A stretch of DNA of 64,000 nt from NCBI RefSeq assembly GCF_963678635.1, contig NC_087063.1:76653617-76717616 (forward strand), read 5' to 3'. The notes under the pieces are model-generated. The model saw only the letters and a program-made list of their open reading frames with translations. It searched no databases and was not told the origin of the DNA. This DNA comes from Symsagittifera roscoffensis (lineage: Eukaryota > Xenacoelomorpha > Acoela > Convolutidae). Positions 11,107 through 22,679 of the stretch are shown here, one piece after another; within the stretch, counting starts at the first letter, position 1, and every line of letters starts with the position of its first letter. A program made the position numbers and the translations under genes.

Positions 11107-11244
11107 CTAACTAAAGTTTACACTGTGAATATTCCCTTGAAATAGCCTCGTCTTCTGAGTCCACCCCCGTCTACTACCAGCCTGATAGGTTGGATTTGAT
11201 ATTCCTACAGTGTTTTCAACTTTCCGAGTAGAAACTGATTCATT
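11107..11244 (-). CDS. Candidate terminal exon with NPTY motif
   Basis: The minus strand shows an acceptor ATTTCAG (11245-11251), then a 45-codon open frame ending in a stop at 11107. The frame contains RKVENTVGISNPTYQAGSRR. An NPxY motif in a short basic C-terminal exon is typical of the cytoplasmic tail of a single-pass receptor, such as LDL-receptor-like or adhesion proteins. That is an inference from the motif alone. Exon-like pieces lie upstream at 11414-11500 and 11555-11632. The phase of the nearest donor (GTAAGATG at 11413) does not fit this frame directly, so the gene may be broken or the model incomplete. Confidence 0.3.
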   Translation of the reverse strand, partial: NESVSTRKVENTVGISNPTYQAGSRRGWTQKTRLFQGNIHSVNFS

Positions 11245-11413
11245 CTGAAATCTCCGAGACTCTGACTGGGAGAGAGTTTTGGCAAGTAACATCCAAAGTA
11301 TGGTTATGTTTCGCCCGTTTCAAATTATTAGATTTCAGAAACAGCAAATATTAGAACATTACATGAAAGATTTTGACGGCGGAAATGGATAACTTTTATT
11401 AAAAACATCTTAC

Positions 11414-11632
11414 CAGTTATTTTCCGGTAGCGATTATCTGATCTCATTGGAGTTACAAACACCCCGAAATATATTGAAGTTGACGAGATCCGATATATAA
11501 ACTGAATGATGGACCAAAAATCCCAAAACTGAATAAAACAAAAAAACTTGGCATCTAATTCTTCAGTGCCACCAGTGTGCAATCTAGTATCAAAGAAGCT
11601 TGAATTTTTCTTAAAATAATTCTGCAAAATGT
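11414..11632 (-). CDS. Exon-like pieces upstream of the NPTY exon
   Basis: On the minus strand a strong acceptor ACATTTTGCAG precedes NYFKKNSSFFDTRLHTGGTE near 11630-11555. A second candidate reads FVTPMRSDNRYRKIT and ends at a good donor GTAAGATG at 11413. The intervening frame is open but reads like retained intron (FCFIQFWDFW). I cannot name the protein. These pieces and the 11107-11244 exon share strand and order. Confidence 0.25.
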
Positions 11633-11639
11633 AAGAATT

Positions 11640-12520
11640 GCTGAATCACATTTGAGGCTGAATCTCCATTCTGAGTAAGAAATCAATTAAGGAAATTATG
11701 AAAAAGAGGTTTGGTTAAATTCTGAAGTTTCATAGAGAAATGGGGGTAGGCGAAAATATGCAGCCAATCGAAAGTTTGTCTCACAAAGAATTTTCTATAG
11801 CCTTTTTTTGCCAACTACCCCAAAAAACCAATCTTTATTTACCAAAAGGTAATAACAAGGTTTCACAAATATAAACAAGCGTAATAAACTTCAAATGGGG
11901 AGCGCATATCGATAAAAAAAGCAAATTATTTTCTTTTACCAGTGATACAGCACAACAGAACATAGATGCTATTCAAGCTGACAACAAAAAATTACAGTTT
12001 TTTCAAGGGGCGAGAATTTAGGTGAACGGAATGGCGGACGCCCCCCCCCATCTTACGGTACGGGTTCCATCCTTCACCTTTCACCACGCAAAAGTTGTCT
12101 TTGGTATTATCTTACAACATTCATCTTCGACGGACGGAATCTAAAACTTTGGGAGGTGCTTTTGTTGCTAATATATACTAATTTATCCAAAAAGCGCATA
12201 AAAACAGCATTTTAGCTCGTTTCTACAAATTTTACCCGCGGCGATTAAGGAAGTTGTCAAAATAGGGTTTTTATTGTGTTTTACGAGACCTCTGACAACC
12301 AATTTGGTCAACCTAAGAAGCTTAAAACAGTCATCAACCTTTTCATACGTTTCGCCCCCTCATCTTTGAGAAAATCCTATATTTAGTATTTGCTTTTCAA
12401 TCGACGAGATTTTTGACCCAAATGGATTCATCTCGGTCTTTTAATGAAGGTTGGAGACAATTTTTGTTGGATCGAAAAAAAATCGACGTTGTTTCTTCAA
12501 GAAAAGATACGTCATTATAG
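11640..12520. other. No supported gene
   Basis: This is the left flank of the Ty3/gypsy insertion. I see a short C-run near 12040 and AT-rich unique-looking sequence, but no exon, repeat family or RNA gene that I can support. Confidence 0.5.
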
Positions 12521-12524
12521 CTTA

Positions 12525-12916
12525 TGAGTTATGACCTTTGGTATGTACTCATAGGGTAATTTCAGATAATGTACATCGTCTGTTTGTCACGCTATCTTTT
12601 TTTCGGCCGGATAGATTCGTGCAACTTTTTAGTCTAATACCAACCTTAATCTTACTCTTATGTCTCCTAGTCTCAATAGATCTAGTGTATACTGGTTTTT
12701 GAGAGTTAGTTCTTGGAGTTTATACAGAAGCAGAACAACTTTATTCAAAGATTTATTCAATTTGCTCTGGTGCTGAAACTACAAGTAGTTTCAGCACTTA
12801 CTAAAAAGTGTCAATGCTAGAGATGGAATATGATTGGTTAGTTAGTAATATTTTATAGTGGTAATTTGTTTAAAAAACATAACTGGTTTATAAATACCAG
12901 TTTGGAACTGGTTCCA
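12525..12916 (-). repeat. 3' LTR of the 12.5-29.9 kb element
   Basis: It begins TGAGTTATGACC and ends GGTTCCA, preceded by target-duplication CTTA. It aligns along its whole length with 29575-29946, including shared blocks such as caatagatctag, aaactacaagtagtttca and gattggttagttagtaatat. Because the coding strand is minus, this left copy is the 3' LTR. Confidence 0.88.
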
Positions 12917-14480
12917 CCCATCCGGGGCTTTGAGAGTTTTTAGTTTTTAATTGCTTATTGTAGTAAAGGACGGGTGATGTAAATTTCTTTAGAAATTGTG
13001 AGCAGTGACTTCTTGGAGAGAGGAAAGATGTAGTTGTTTGTGTAGACAGAAGAAGACTGGGTTGTTTGTGTTTCAAGATGGGTCTTGTTGATCGTGGGTA
13101 GTCTTGGGTGATTGTGTCAAGATTTTTGATCGTTGCAATGATGTATCAATTTCGTTAAGTTTAGAGCGAGACTGCGAGCAGGCTGAAGTTTGACTTTTTC
13201 GTGTGAAGTGCCAAGTGACTAGGATCGGTGTGTGTAATCAACATCGAGATGGCCATTGGTCTGGTTCGATGGTTTTCCTTTGCTGCGATGTTGAGTCTAT
13301 ACTTAGCGTTTTTATTTTAGTTTGGTTAGTTTTATAAAATCGCTCACACTAGAGCAACTCTTAGCAAAAATAGAATGTGGGTCACAAAACGTGGTTGTAG
13401 CGAGTTGCTTTATGTAGTGCTCAGGGCGTCTTTCTGGTTGGTGAGGCCAGGGGTGGGCTACATTTTATGGTTTTTTTGTGCAGAGTCTCTTTATTCGTTC
13501 AACCTTTTGTTACATTTTGATAACGTGTTTTTCTCTTTTTTGTTTTGATTGTGTCATTTTTTCAAAAATAGAAGCTTTTGTTTTGGGTTTGTCTTTCGAT
13601 TCCACCCATCCGGGGCTTAGAGAGTTTTTAGTTTTTAATTGTTTACTGTAGTAAAGGACGGGTGATGTAAATTTCTTTAGAAATTGTGAGCAGTGACTTC
13701 TTGGAGAGAGGAAAGATGTAGTTGTTTGTGTAGACAGAAGAAGACTGGGTTGTTTGTGTTTCAAGATGGGTCTCGTTGATCGTGGGTAGTCTTGGTTGAT
13801 TGTGTCAAGATTTTTGATCGTTGCAATGATTTATCAATTTCGTTAAGTTTAGAGCGAGACTGCGAGCAGGCTGAAGTTTGACTTTTTCGTGTGAAGTGCC
13901 AAGTGACTAGGATCGGTGTGTGTAATCATTATCGAGATGGCCATTGGTCTGGTTCGATGGTTTTCCTTTGCTGCGATGTTGAGTCTATACTTTAAATACT
14001 TAGAGGGTAGTGATTTTAGGCAGTAAATCGAATAGATTTGCCATTCCGAAGTTAGTATGTAATTGGGTTGTCGTCTCCTTGGCTGCTCGTTCCTTGGGCT
14101 CTAAGAAATCATTACATACTGCACTTATATATTTTTTTCTGGTTAGTTAAGTCTTAGTTATGACTTATTATTAAATGTGATCGCAAAAGCGTTTTTATTT
14201 TAGTTTGGTTAGTTTTAAAGAATCGCTCACACTAGAGCAACTCTTAGCAAAAATAGAGTGTGCGTCACAAAACGTGGTTGTAGCGCGTTGCTTTATGTAG
14301 TGCTCAGGACGTCCTTCTGGTTGGTGAGGCCAGGGGTGGGCTACATTTTATGGTTTCTTTGTGCAGAGTCTCTTTATTCGTTCAACCTTTTGTTACATTT
14401 TGATAACGTGTTTTTCTCTTTTTTGTTTTGATTGTGTCATTTTTTCAAAAATAGAATCTTTTGTTTTGGGTTCGTGTTTC
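12905..14480. repeat. Internal tandem duplication beside the 3' LTR
   Basis: About 690 bp starting at ttccacccatccggggctt (12912) recurs from 13601, and both copies end near tttttcaaaaatagaa. The second copy has about 200 bp (about 13990-14190) missing from the first, so the unit is longer there. The second copy begins with ttccaccc, a word that includes the last bases of the LTR, so the duplication breakpoint lies at or inside the LTR edge. Mirror-image short ORFs on the minus strand arise from the duplication. Confidence 0.85.
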
Positions 14481-15200
14481 GATTTTTTTTGTGTTTTATT
14501 TGAATTTAATAAATTTGAAAGCGGATTTCAAAAGATTAATTTATTTAGTTTTAATCTGGGTTTAATGCGGTTTGGGTACCGTGGTTTTCTTTCTTGGTCA
14601 TGCTATTAGTTTGTGGTTTTGTGACGTTAGTAAGCTGCGTGGCTTAGTTTAGCTTACTATATATTTCCTTCCAACCCGGTTAAAGGAAAGTTTGAAAAAT
14701 GTGAAAACAAGTTAGAATTGTTACTAATGAAAATTAAACCTTGAAATTCATTATTTAAACAATTTTTCGTGGGCAAGCTGTGCGATTGTGCAAAGAGTGT
14801 GTGGTTTATAGGCGAGTGAAAGATTCAAATTCATAAAAGAAGCGTCTTGTATAAAGTTTAGTTCTTTTTTATTTTAATTTAATTTTTTTTAAATCAATTT
14901 AGTACATAGAAAAAATAAATTATTGCTGTGGGGGTTTTAATGTATGAATTTACTGCTATATAAAGGGAATTTTTACTGCCTTAATTAAACACTGCAATTG
15001 TTAAAATGAGTTTAAAAAAACAATGGAAAGGAGTTTACAGTTTTTTATTTATTTTTATTTGTTTTAGATGATTTAGTGGTGGAATCTGAAGAAGAAAAGT
15101 GAGACATTTATAAAGAATGGTTCGTAGTGTTTGAAATTTATTACCTTAAATACTTGATTATACTTACAAAGGGTCATCGTTTCCATTTGGATTGTAAAAT
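14480..15200. other. Non-coding part of the retroelement 3' region
   Basis: AT-rich sequence inside the LTR element, between the duplicated block and the first minus-strand open frame. No feature is recognised. Confidence 0.5.
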
Positions 15201-15204
15201 CCAA

Positions 15205-18200
15205 TTAAAAGAATAGTGCGAATTGTGTCGGATGATGCGAGGAGTTTAGCAAGCATGAGGATGATTTATTTATATCGGAGGAGAGGCCATAGAAGCTCAA
15301 GCGCTCTGATGATTTTGTGCTTTTCACTATTGAGTGGGAATTCCTTGGGCGTGTTTTAATAAGGTGATAAAGCTTGTGGTTTTTTTTAGTATTATGAATA
15401 TATTCTAGAATTTGGACTTCGATGGGCTGTATAAATTCGTGGGGGACAATTAGTGGGCGGGATTCTTCAACATCAAAAATTTTGGTTAGTGAGCAGAATA
15501 TATACATTTGTCTTATGGGGTCATAGTTTTGAATGATGCGTTGCATATTAGTATCTTTTATACAATAGGTAAAGTTTAGAATCAATGGTGAGGTATTTTT
15601 AGAGTTATTAAATGTGAATCTGTTTTGTGGGTTTCGTGATGGTGTATTACTTATATAGTGGTGTTGAAAAAATTTATAATAAGTGTATGTGTGGGTTTTG
15701 TTAGTGCGCTTACATTATTTGATGTAAACAGTGCAAGTCACGTTCTTTTGGTGTGAGAAAATTCAAAGTTAGTGAAAAACGGTTGAGTTTGTTAAGCAAA
15801 AGAATCATAAGCCTTGGTGTCTCGGAGTGCTGTAGAAAGAATATTATCATATTTTTTATTCATACTGTTAATGACAAGTTCATATTGTGAGTTTTTGAAA
15901 CAATTTCAATTAGTTGGGGGTTAGTGTTTTGTCTTCTTCTAAGATTGTATCTTCCATATAACGTGCAAGAGCGTGATCATAGTGGTTAATTGAGTATCGG
16001 TTTGCTCTCTGTGCAACAAGCCTTTTTAATGTTTGCGTTAGTCCCATGGTTGTGAATTTGAATTGTTTTTTTTATGCAGTGCTGTGGTTAGATGGTGTAG
16101 CCGAGTTAAACATAAATCAATGTTTTTACAAAACTAAAATTATTAACAGGTGAAACATCTACTGGACGGTATTTTTCACAATTTAAATAAAAAACAATCT
16201 TTTATATCTTTAAAGTTTCCACTGTAGTATTGTGCACAGATGTCAGAAAATCCTGCCGTTTCTGCAAGTTTTCTTAAATTTTGATCTATGGGTTGTCTTT
16301 GGATTGTGTCCATTTTTGTATGAAGTTCCTGAAAATATTGTGTGCGAATATGATGTTGTATATGCGATCTGGAGTATATACCTATTGATTGTAAATCTAT
16401 ACTCGGGTCACGAGCAATAGCTCTGATATTTTCTGGTGAAAAATTCTTTAGTGGTCGCATAAGTGTAGCGTATGGTGTGAGAAGATAGTGCTCATCTTCA
16501 TCCGTGTTTAGCTGTGCGACATTGTGGCTGTTTTCAGATCCATATGCGATGGCTGTATCACAAAACTATGTTCGTCTAGAAAGTGTGTCGACAAAATTTA
16601 CTTTATTTTAGTAGAAAATAGGGATTCTTTTATAACATTTTTTATGTTCAAAAACATAAAATGGTGATACATGTATACCATATTATGTTTTCTTTGTAAT
16701 CAATGAAATTTGAATTTTTTTCTGACATTAAATATCCTGCATAAGGTATTTTGACTACTGCGAGTGCAGGTAATTGTAAAACTTGTGTTTGTTCAAGTTC
16801 ACATAAGTGATGAAGTGTTTCTAATTCTGATGGTGACCTTTCTGGAAAAATTCTGCTTATTGTGTAACCCAATTTCATGTATATGTGGATGTCATAGTGA
16901 AATGCGCCAAAATAATTTTTGTTCATGAGTGATAGTTCTTGTAAACGTGAGCTGCCTTTGTCTTGTGGGCGAAGTTTTCCACCAGTATTTCCTGTGTTTT
17001 TCAAAAATGTTACTGGGATGTATGAGTTTTTGTCCTTAGGACTATGGTACGTTGGATTTTGGTTACTTATTAGTTTTTTTGTTTTCATGTTGAAACCTTT
17101 TTCGTATTCGACAAGAACTTCTGAATATGTGTTTTGTAAAATGGAGTTGTATATTTGCAGGCGAGTTCTCTTTTGGAAAAGATTTGAAAACGTGTCAATT
17201 TGTTTTGTATTCCATCGATATTGTTATAATGGTTTCTGCTGTGTCGGATTTTATCAGGGTTTACTTTATCATAAGGGATTGATTCAACGAAAGGTTTTTG
17301 ATGAAATTTTATCATTCTTGTGTGAATTCTTGCAAGTTGAAATGTGATACATATGTCTTCAGGGAACCAACAATAGTTGCTTGTGCTTGTGTTTTCGTTG
17401 TTGGATCGCAATAACCTTGGTCATTTGTGCAAGATAAGCGTATTCCTTGATAAATTTTGGTGTCGTCTTTAAAATCTTTTGTTAGTTGTATTTTTTCTAA
17501 TTGGATTTTCCAATCAAAAGCATTATTTCTTGATATCCTATATTTTTCGTGTCTGCTTTACAATTAGAAGGATTGGTTATTCCACTGTCTGGCATCCAAT
17601 TTTATCATGAAGATCGTATGTTAATCTTCCGTGTGCTCCATGGAACGTGTATTCATTGTCTAATTTTATATGAACGAGGTATCTTTCAAGTTCTGTTTGA
17701 TGTGCAGAGTCTCGAAAAACTTGGAATTTTACCATATTCGTTTTGTGCCTTTATTTGTAGTTAACTTCAATCGTTGGAGCTCGTTTGTGCAATTGTCAGG
17801 ATTAAGTTGTAAACATCTTTCTATATTGTTTTGTATTCCATCGATATTGTTATAATGGTTTCTGCTGTGTCGGATTTTATCAGGGTTTACTTTATCATAA
17901 GGGATTGATTCAACGAAAGGTTTTTGATGAAATTTTATCATTCTTGTGTGAATTCTTGCAAGTTGAAATGTGATACATATGTCTTCAGGGAACCAACAAT
18001 AGTTGCTTGTGCTTGTGTTTTCGTTGTTGGATCGCAATAACCTTGGTCATTTGTGCAAGATAAGCGTATTCCTTGATAAATTTTGGTGTCGTCTTTAAAA
18101 TCTTTTGTTAGTTGTATTTTTTCTAATTGGATTTTCCAATCAAAAGCATTATTTCTTGATATCCTATATTTTTCGTGTCTGCTGTACAATTAGAAGGATT

Positions 18201-18600
18201 GGTTATTCCACTGTCTGGCATCCAATTTTATCATGAAGATCGTATGTTAATCTTCCGTGTGCTCCATGGAACGTGTATTCATTGTCTAATTTTATATGAA
18301 CGTGGTATCTTTCAAGTTCTGTTTGATGTGCAGAGTCTCGAAAAACTTGGAATTTTACCATATTCGTTTTGTGCCTTTATTTGTAGTTAACTTCAATCGT
18401 TGGAGCTCGTTTGTGCAATTGTCAGGATTAAGTTGTAAACATCTTTCTATATTGCTTTGTTTGAACGATTTTTGATCGAGTCTATTTTTGTTTCCGCTTG
18501 AGACTTGGGAACAATGTACTTTTTTCTCTGAAAACGTTGCTGTGAATTTTTGTGTTGCTGTCCTACAACCTGTCAAGGTTGTAGCTCGGGCTTTTGAATA
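15205..18600 (-). pseudogene. Broken ORF region in the env position
   Basis: Downstream of integrase in minus-strand sense, open frames of 60-150 codons follow one another at 15205-15585, 16176-16460, 16648-17088, 17085-17411 and 17729-18576, with shifts and stops between them. The upstream pieces carry scattered cysteines, as in CRTATQKF, VHCSQVS and GYCDPTTK, which suits a secreted or membrane glycoprotein. Position and cysteine content suggest an envelope-like gene. I do not recognise a specific viral glycoprotein family, so env is an inference from place. A 626-bp tandem duplication lies inside and alone would break the frame. Confidence 0.4.
17200..18451. repeat. Tandem duplication of 626 bp in the env-like region
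   Basis: 17200-17825 and 17826-18451 are nearly identical direct repeats, both starting at ttgttttgtattccatcg. The unit length is not a multiple of three. It therefore shifts the minus-strand frame and leaves the same peptide segment (NYCWFPEDICITFQLARIHT) encoded twice. Confidence 0.92.
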
Positions 18601-19135
18601 AAGAGTCGCTACTATAGTGGTTGTTTATTGTACTTGTGGTTCGGATTCGCATTGAGTTACTTGGTTTATGGCGTATTTATGTAGTGTTTTTTGTTCAATT
18701 TCTTCACGATCATAGTGTGTAACTAATAAATCTTGTGGTTCTGTTCGAGGGGGACGTTTTTTATGGGATGTTGGTTCAGAAAGAACAAGGAGAGAGAGAG
18801 AGGGTTTGTAGGAAAAGGATTATTAAAAGATACATGTGTAGGATAATCCCGAATATGGTTTATGGAATGTTATGTATCCAAGTGTCTTTTTTGTATATCT
18901 ATTGTATTTATAGATATTTTCTGTTGTGATAATTGGGGATGTAAGAGTGGAGGTGTTCAATTTGGTGGAGCTAGGGGGAGAGGATGATGTACTAAATTAT
19001 TTAACTTTACTGTTATTTCAACCTTTCGAGTGCCCAATTATGGAATCTGTTGCTAACAAGATGTTGTCCAATTAAAGGAGGAGGTGCTACGAATGTGTTC
19101 CGATCTAATCGCAGAGGTTTATTATTGGCTAAAAG
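18600..19135. other. No supported feature inside the retroelement
   Basis: AT-rich interior of the LTR element with a short GA run near 18790. No open frame or motif can be assigned. Confidence 0.5.
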
Positions 19136-19495
19136 TTATCTATAACTATCAACTAAATTTGTAGGGAAGTTTAGTGGAAATGTGTTTGTTTCAGTTTGAC
19201 TTATTGTTGATGGGGTTGAAGGTAGTGATAAGGTTTCTGGTATTGACAAAGATGTATCGGATGAGATATCTATAGGGTCATTTACCAAGTTTGGTTCACC
19301 TTGAGTGAAAACTTGTGTCATCAAATGTGGGAGATGTTGTGTTGAAGTTGGGGGGTTAAAGGGATTTTCACCAAATTGTTCGGATGTGGGGGTTGATCCT
19401 AAGTAATCCGATGGTATGTTTGGAGTGTTTTTTTTTTGTGAAAATGTTTGTAATGGTGGGTGGGTACTTTGAATTGTATGAATGGAAAGGTCCAA
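19136..19495 (-). CDS. Pro/Ser/Thr-rich retroelement ORF
   Basis: This 119-codon minus-strand frame between integrase and the env-like region is rich in Pro, Ser and Thr (for example STHPPLQTF and LSLPSTPSTISQTETNTF). It has no hydrophobic segment or catalytic motif. It could be a linker, the C-terminal extension of pol, or the N-terminal part of the next gene. It is not recognised. Confidence 0.35.
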   Translation of the reverse strand: MDLSIHTIQSTHPPLQTFSQKKNTPNIPSDYLGSTPTSEQFGENPFNPPTSTQHLPHLMTQVFTQGEPNLVNDPIDISSDTSLSIPETLSLPSTPSTISQTETNTFPLNFPTNLVDSYR

Positions 19496-19499
19496 AGGT

Positions 19500-21200
19500 T
19501 TTCGGGATGGTGATGAGGGTATATTAAAATTAACTCTGGGAGTTGTAATTTTTTTTACGTCTTGGATAAATGATTTGTACCATTGGGATTTGTACTATTG
19601 TAGATGTTTGATTTTGGTTTTGACTCGGATGTCTCGTTCTATTAAGGTCTTGTTGGATAGAAGATATAATGTAAGTTTGTTCGTATTGTGATTCGTTCAG
19701 AGGTGCGTGGCGAACTACAGGTAATATAGGTTCTGATAGTAATGCGTGTTTTTCTTCAAATGTTTATGGTATTTCTTGAAATTAAATACGTGTTGATGAT
19801 TGGGGGTGATTTGTCTAACTAGACGTTGGTGTTGTTGGAGATTTCTACGATGTCGCAGTCGGTGAAGACTGTTGTGTTGGTTGTTGATTAGCAATTTTGA
19901 GAGTTTTTTAAATTCTTTTGCTTATGAAGAAAATCTATGTTGTTTTTAATCATCTTCTGTGATAATGATTAAAAGTATTCATGTCACTGCGAAGGTTTTT
20001 ATTACTTTTTTAATATATTTTTGGATATTGTTAAAATTAGTGAGTCTACAAAAAAGATAAAAATCACTAAAAGAAGAAAGATGTCTTTCTTTCTCAAAAA
20101 ATGTCTTAACATTTAGATAGTTGTTGAAATATCGTACCTGACGAGGTGGTCAAGGATTTTTACAAAGTTGAGATGGAGGGAGTGAAAATTACGTAAAAAC
20201 TGCAAAAAAATACGTGGAGAAGGAGAAAAATTTCAAAGGTGTCTATGATAAAAAATAAACTAATTTGAAAAAAGATTGATAGAAATGAAAACAATTTTGA
20301 AATTATTTTTTTGAGGAATCGAACTGAGTGAGATAGAAGCTTTTGAGAATTGATTCGTCGTGCCAAATTATGTTTTATGTTTGGAAAAGTGGGTTGGATA
20401 TAGGCAATTTTTGGTGAGGGAAGTCTAAGGGTCTAGGAATGAGCTTTCTAGTTTTTTTTTATTGGTTGATCGGTGGTATTCAGGAGTTATGTGTACTTTA
20501 GGCTAAACAATTATGCCTTATTTTTACTTTAGGCTAATTTAATATTTTTCCTTGAGGGAATTTTTATGCATAAATTGCGACAATATTGTTGATTTTTGTA
20601 CTAGTTGATAGTGGAGGGTTATAACATTCAGACTTTGTTTATTTCAGTTGTCAAATATGAGCGTGTTGCTTATTGTTGACCTGGAGGTCTTTAAGTTATA
20701 GTTTCAAATACGTTTGAAGTCTGTAAAATGTCGGCTAAAGAAGTGGTTTCATAATGGGGTGATATTTAAAGAAGTTTATGATTGGCTAAAGTAAAACTAG
20801 TTATTCAAGAGTGTCAGCATGAATTACAGAAAAAGAAGAAAAATCTGTTAGATTTTAAAAAACCTAAAATGATTAGTTAATTAGAAAGAAGTTTTTGAAA
20901 AACAATTTTCTTTAATATTTTAGATTGTGGAATGAAAATTTTGTAATCTTTCCGTGGTTGACTTCTGAGTAGTGATAATCGTCGTTGCTTAGATTTTTCT
21001 TTTGTTTCTTGTGATAAAGTTTTTTCTTCTAGTTTTCAATTTTTCCTTTGTTTTTGAGGTTTTATGAGATTTTTGTTGGGTATTTTTAACTTCTCTATTT
21101 TTTGGTTCTTATAATTGTGTTGAACATTTTGTATCATGTGTCTGTTGGTGATTATCGCCTGAGTTGTCGTGGACAACCTTTAGTCCTGTAAAGTAGTATA
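19500..21200. other. Non-coding or fully decayed retroelement interior
   Basis: No open frame longer than about 70 codons with recognisable content. AT-rich, with T-runs near 20450. It lies downstream of integrase in element sense. Confidence 0.5.
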
Positions 21201-21201
21201 A

Positions 21202-22600
21202 CTATCTTAGTTCGCAAAGAGCGTGTTCTTTTGGGTAATATGAGAAAAGGTTGTTTCTGTGTTGAACTATTTCCTTTTTATTCGAATCAATAGGTATATA
21301 TGTTACATCAGTGGTTTTGTCAAAAATTTGAAAAGGTCCTTTTCGGATTGGTTGTAATTTTTTTATATATTCCTTTTTCCTTTTTAGGTTACAAAGTTTG
21401 GTAGTAAGACATACGTTCCAATTTTTAGGTTTGTAGCTAGTGTGAATTGTGAATTTTTTTGTGATTGAACATTCTGTCTTTGTAATAGTTTTTGGCAGTT
21501 TTTTGATAAATTTCATTTTGTTTTTATTTCTATTTAAAATCCATTCGATATGTGTGCCGGAGGCTAATTTTAAGATTTGTGGGTGATGAAAATGATCTTC
21601 ATCGTGCGTGTGTAATGGTAAATTACAACAAATTGATTGGCAATAGCCTTGTGTGTTTTTTGAGGAAATCGCTGTGATCATTATTGGTTTCCGTGGTTTA
21701 TGATTGAAAACCATTTGCTAAGGCAATAGTCCTAGAGTTGTTGTTATCTGTAATTTATAAGCTAAGGGGAATAGTTTTACATCCGTTGTTCAATCAGTGT
21801 ATTTTGTATCATTTCCATTTATGATAGATTTAGGGTATTCTTGTAGTCAACGGTTCATTCCTTTGACTAAACCATTAGTCCATGGGGCATGAGACGTTCG
21901 TGGCTTGTGTTTAATTTTGTATAGATGGCATAATGTGATGATTTCATTAATTATGAATTCAGTGCCATTATCGGTGACAAGGATTTCTGGTAATCCAAAA
22001 TTTGCTATCTTGTGTTCGTAAAGTCTTGTATAGGCATAATGGGCCTCACATTGAGTTACAGGGTTGAGTGCTACAAGCGTGTGAATATATCAACTATAAC
22101 CATTATAAATGAGTTTCAATCTGAAGAGGGTGAAATTGGTCCTTTTGTATCAAATGAGATTCTGTGGTTCGAGTATAAACTTTGTCCTTTAAAATCTTGT
22201 TTTTCTGCTATTTGTGTCTGATGTGTTTATGGTTCATTGAACTGGCCTGTTATTCAATCGTTACATAAAATTTTAATCCAAATCGGTGCATATAGAAAGT
22301 AAACTTTTTGGATAAAATTTGAGTATGTTTTTTTTGATCCTTCATGTCATTTTGTAATTAATGAATGTGAATTGCGAAATGCTAGGAGTATCATACTTAG
22401 TGGTAAACAGGGTATTTTTAATTCAGATTTTTGATATTCTAAAATATCGGTGTTCTCGTTTTTGGATATGTTATTAAATTTTCTGACGTACCTAAGATAT
22501 GTTTTTTTTTCTTGAATTGTGATACCTACTTTTACGGTTTTTGTTTTATATTTGTGCCAAGACTTTAGTTGTCTATTGACTGGGTCAAGGTTTTGATATT
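21202..22600 (-). pseudogene. Retroelement integrase (decayed)
   Basis: The minus strand carries integrase pieces in order. Decayed N-terminal sequence lies near 22600-22300, then the core motif ILVTDNGTEF (about 21960-21990, second catalytic Asp) and HAPWTNGLVKGM (about 21857-21892). The usual catalytic Glu of NGxxE is Lys here, so the DDE triad looks broken. A C-terminal ORF at 21202-21714 has the LQPIRKGPFQIF block typical of the Ty3/gypsy integrase C-terminus. Several stops interrupt the core. Integrase would have joined element cDNA to the host chromosome. Confidence 0.75.
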
Positions 22601-22679
22601 TTTGTAGTAGCTCAAAACTAATTTTTTCTGTGGCTGGTAGAAAGATTTGTTCAATTTCTGTTTTTGAAAAAGGTATATT

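Noticed and set aside
12888-13764. Two similar minus-strand ORFs starting MKHKQPSLLLSTQTTTSF
   Set aside because: They are explained by the tandem duplication next to the LTR. They overlap LTR sequence and have no coding signature.
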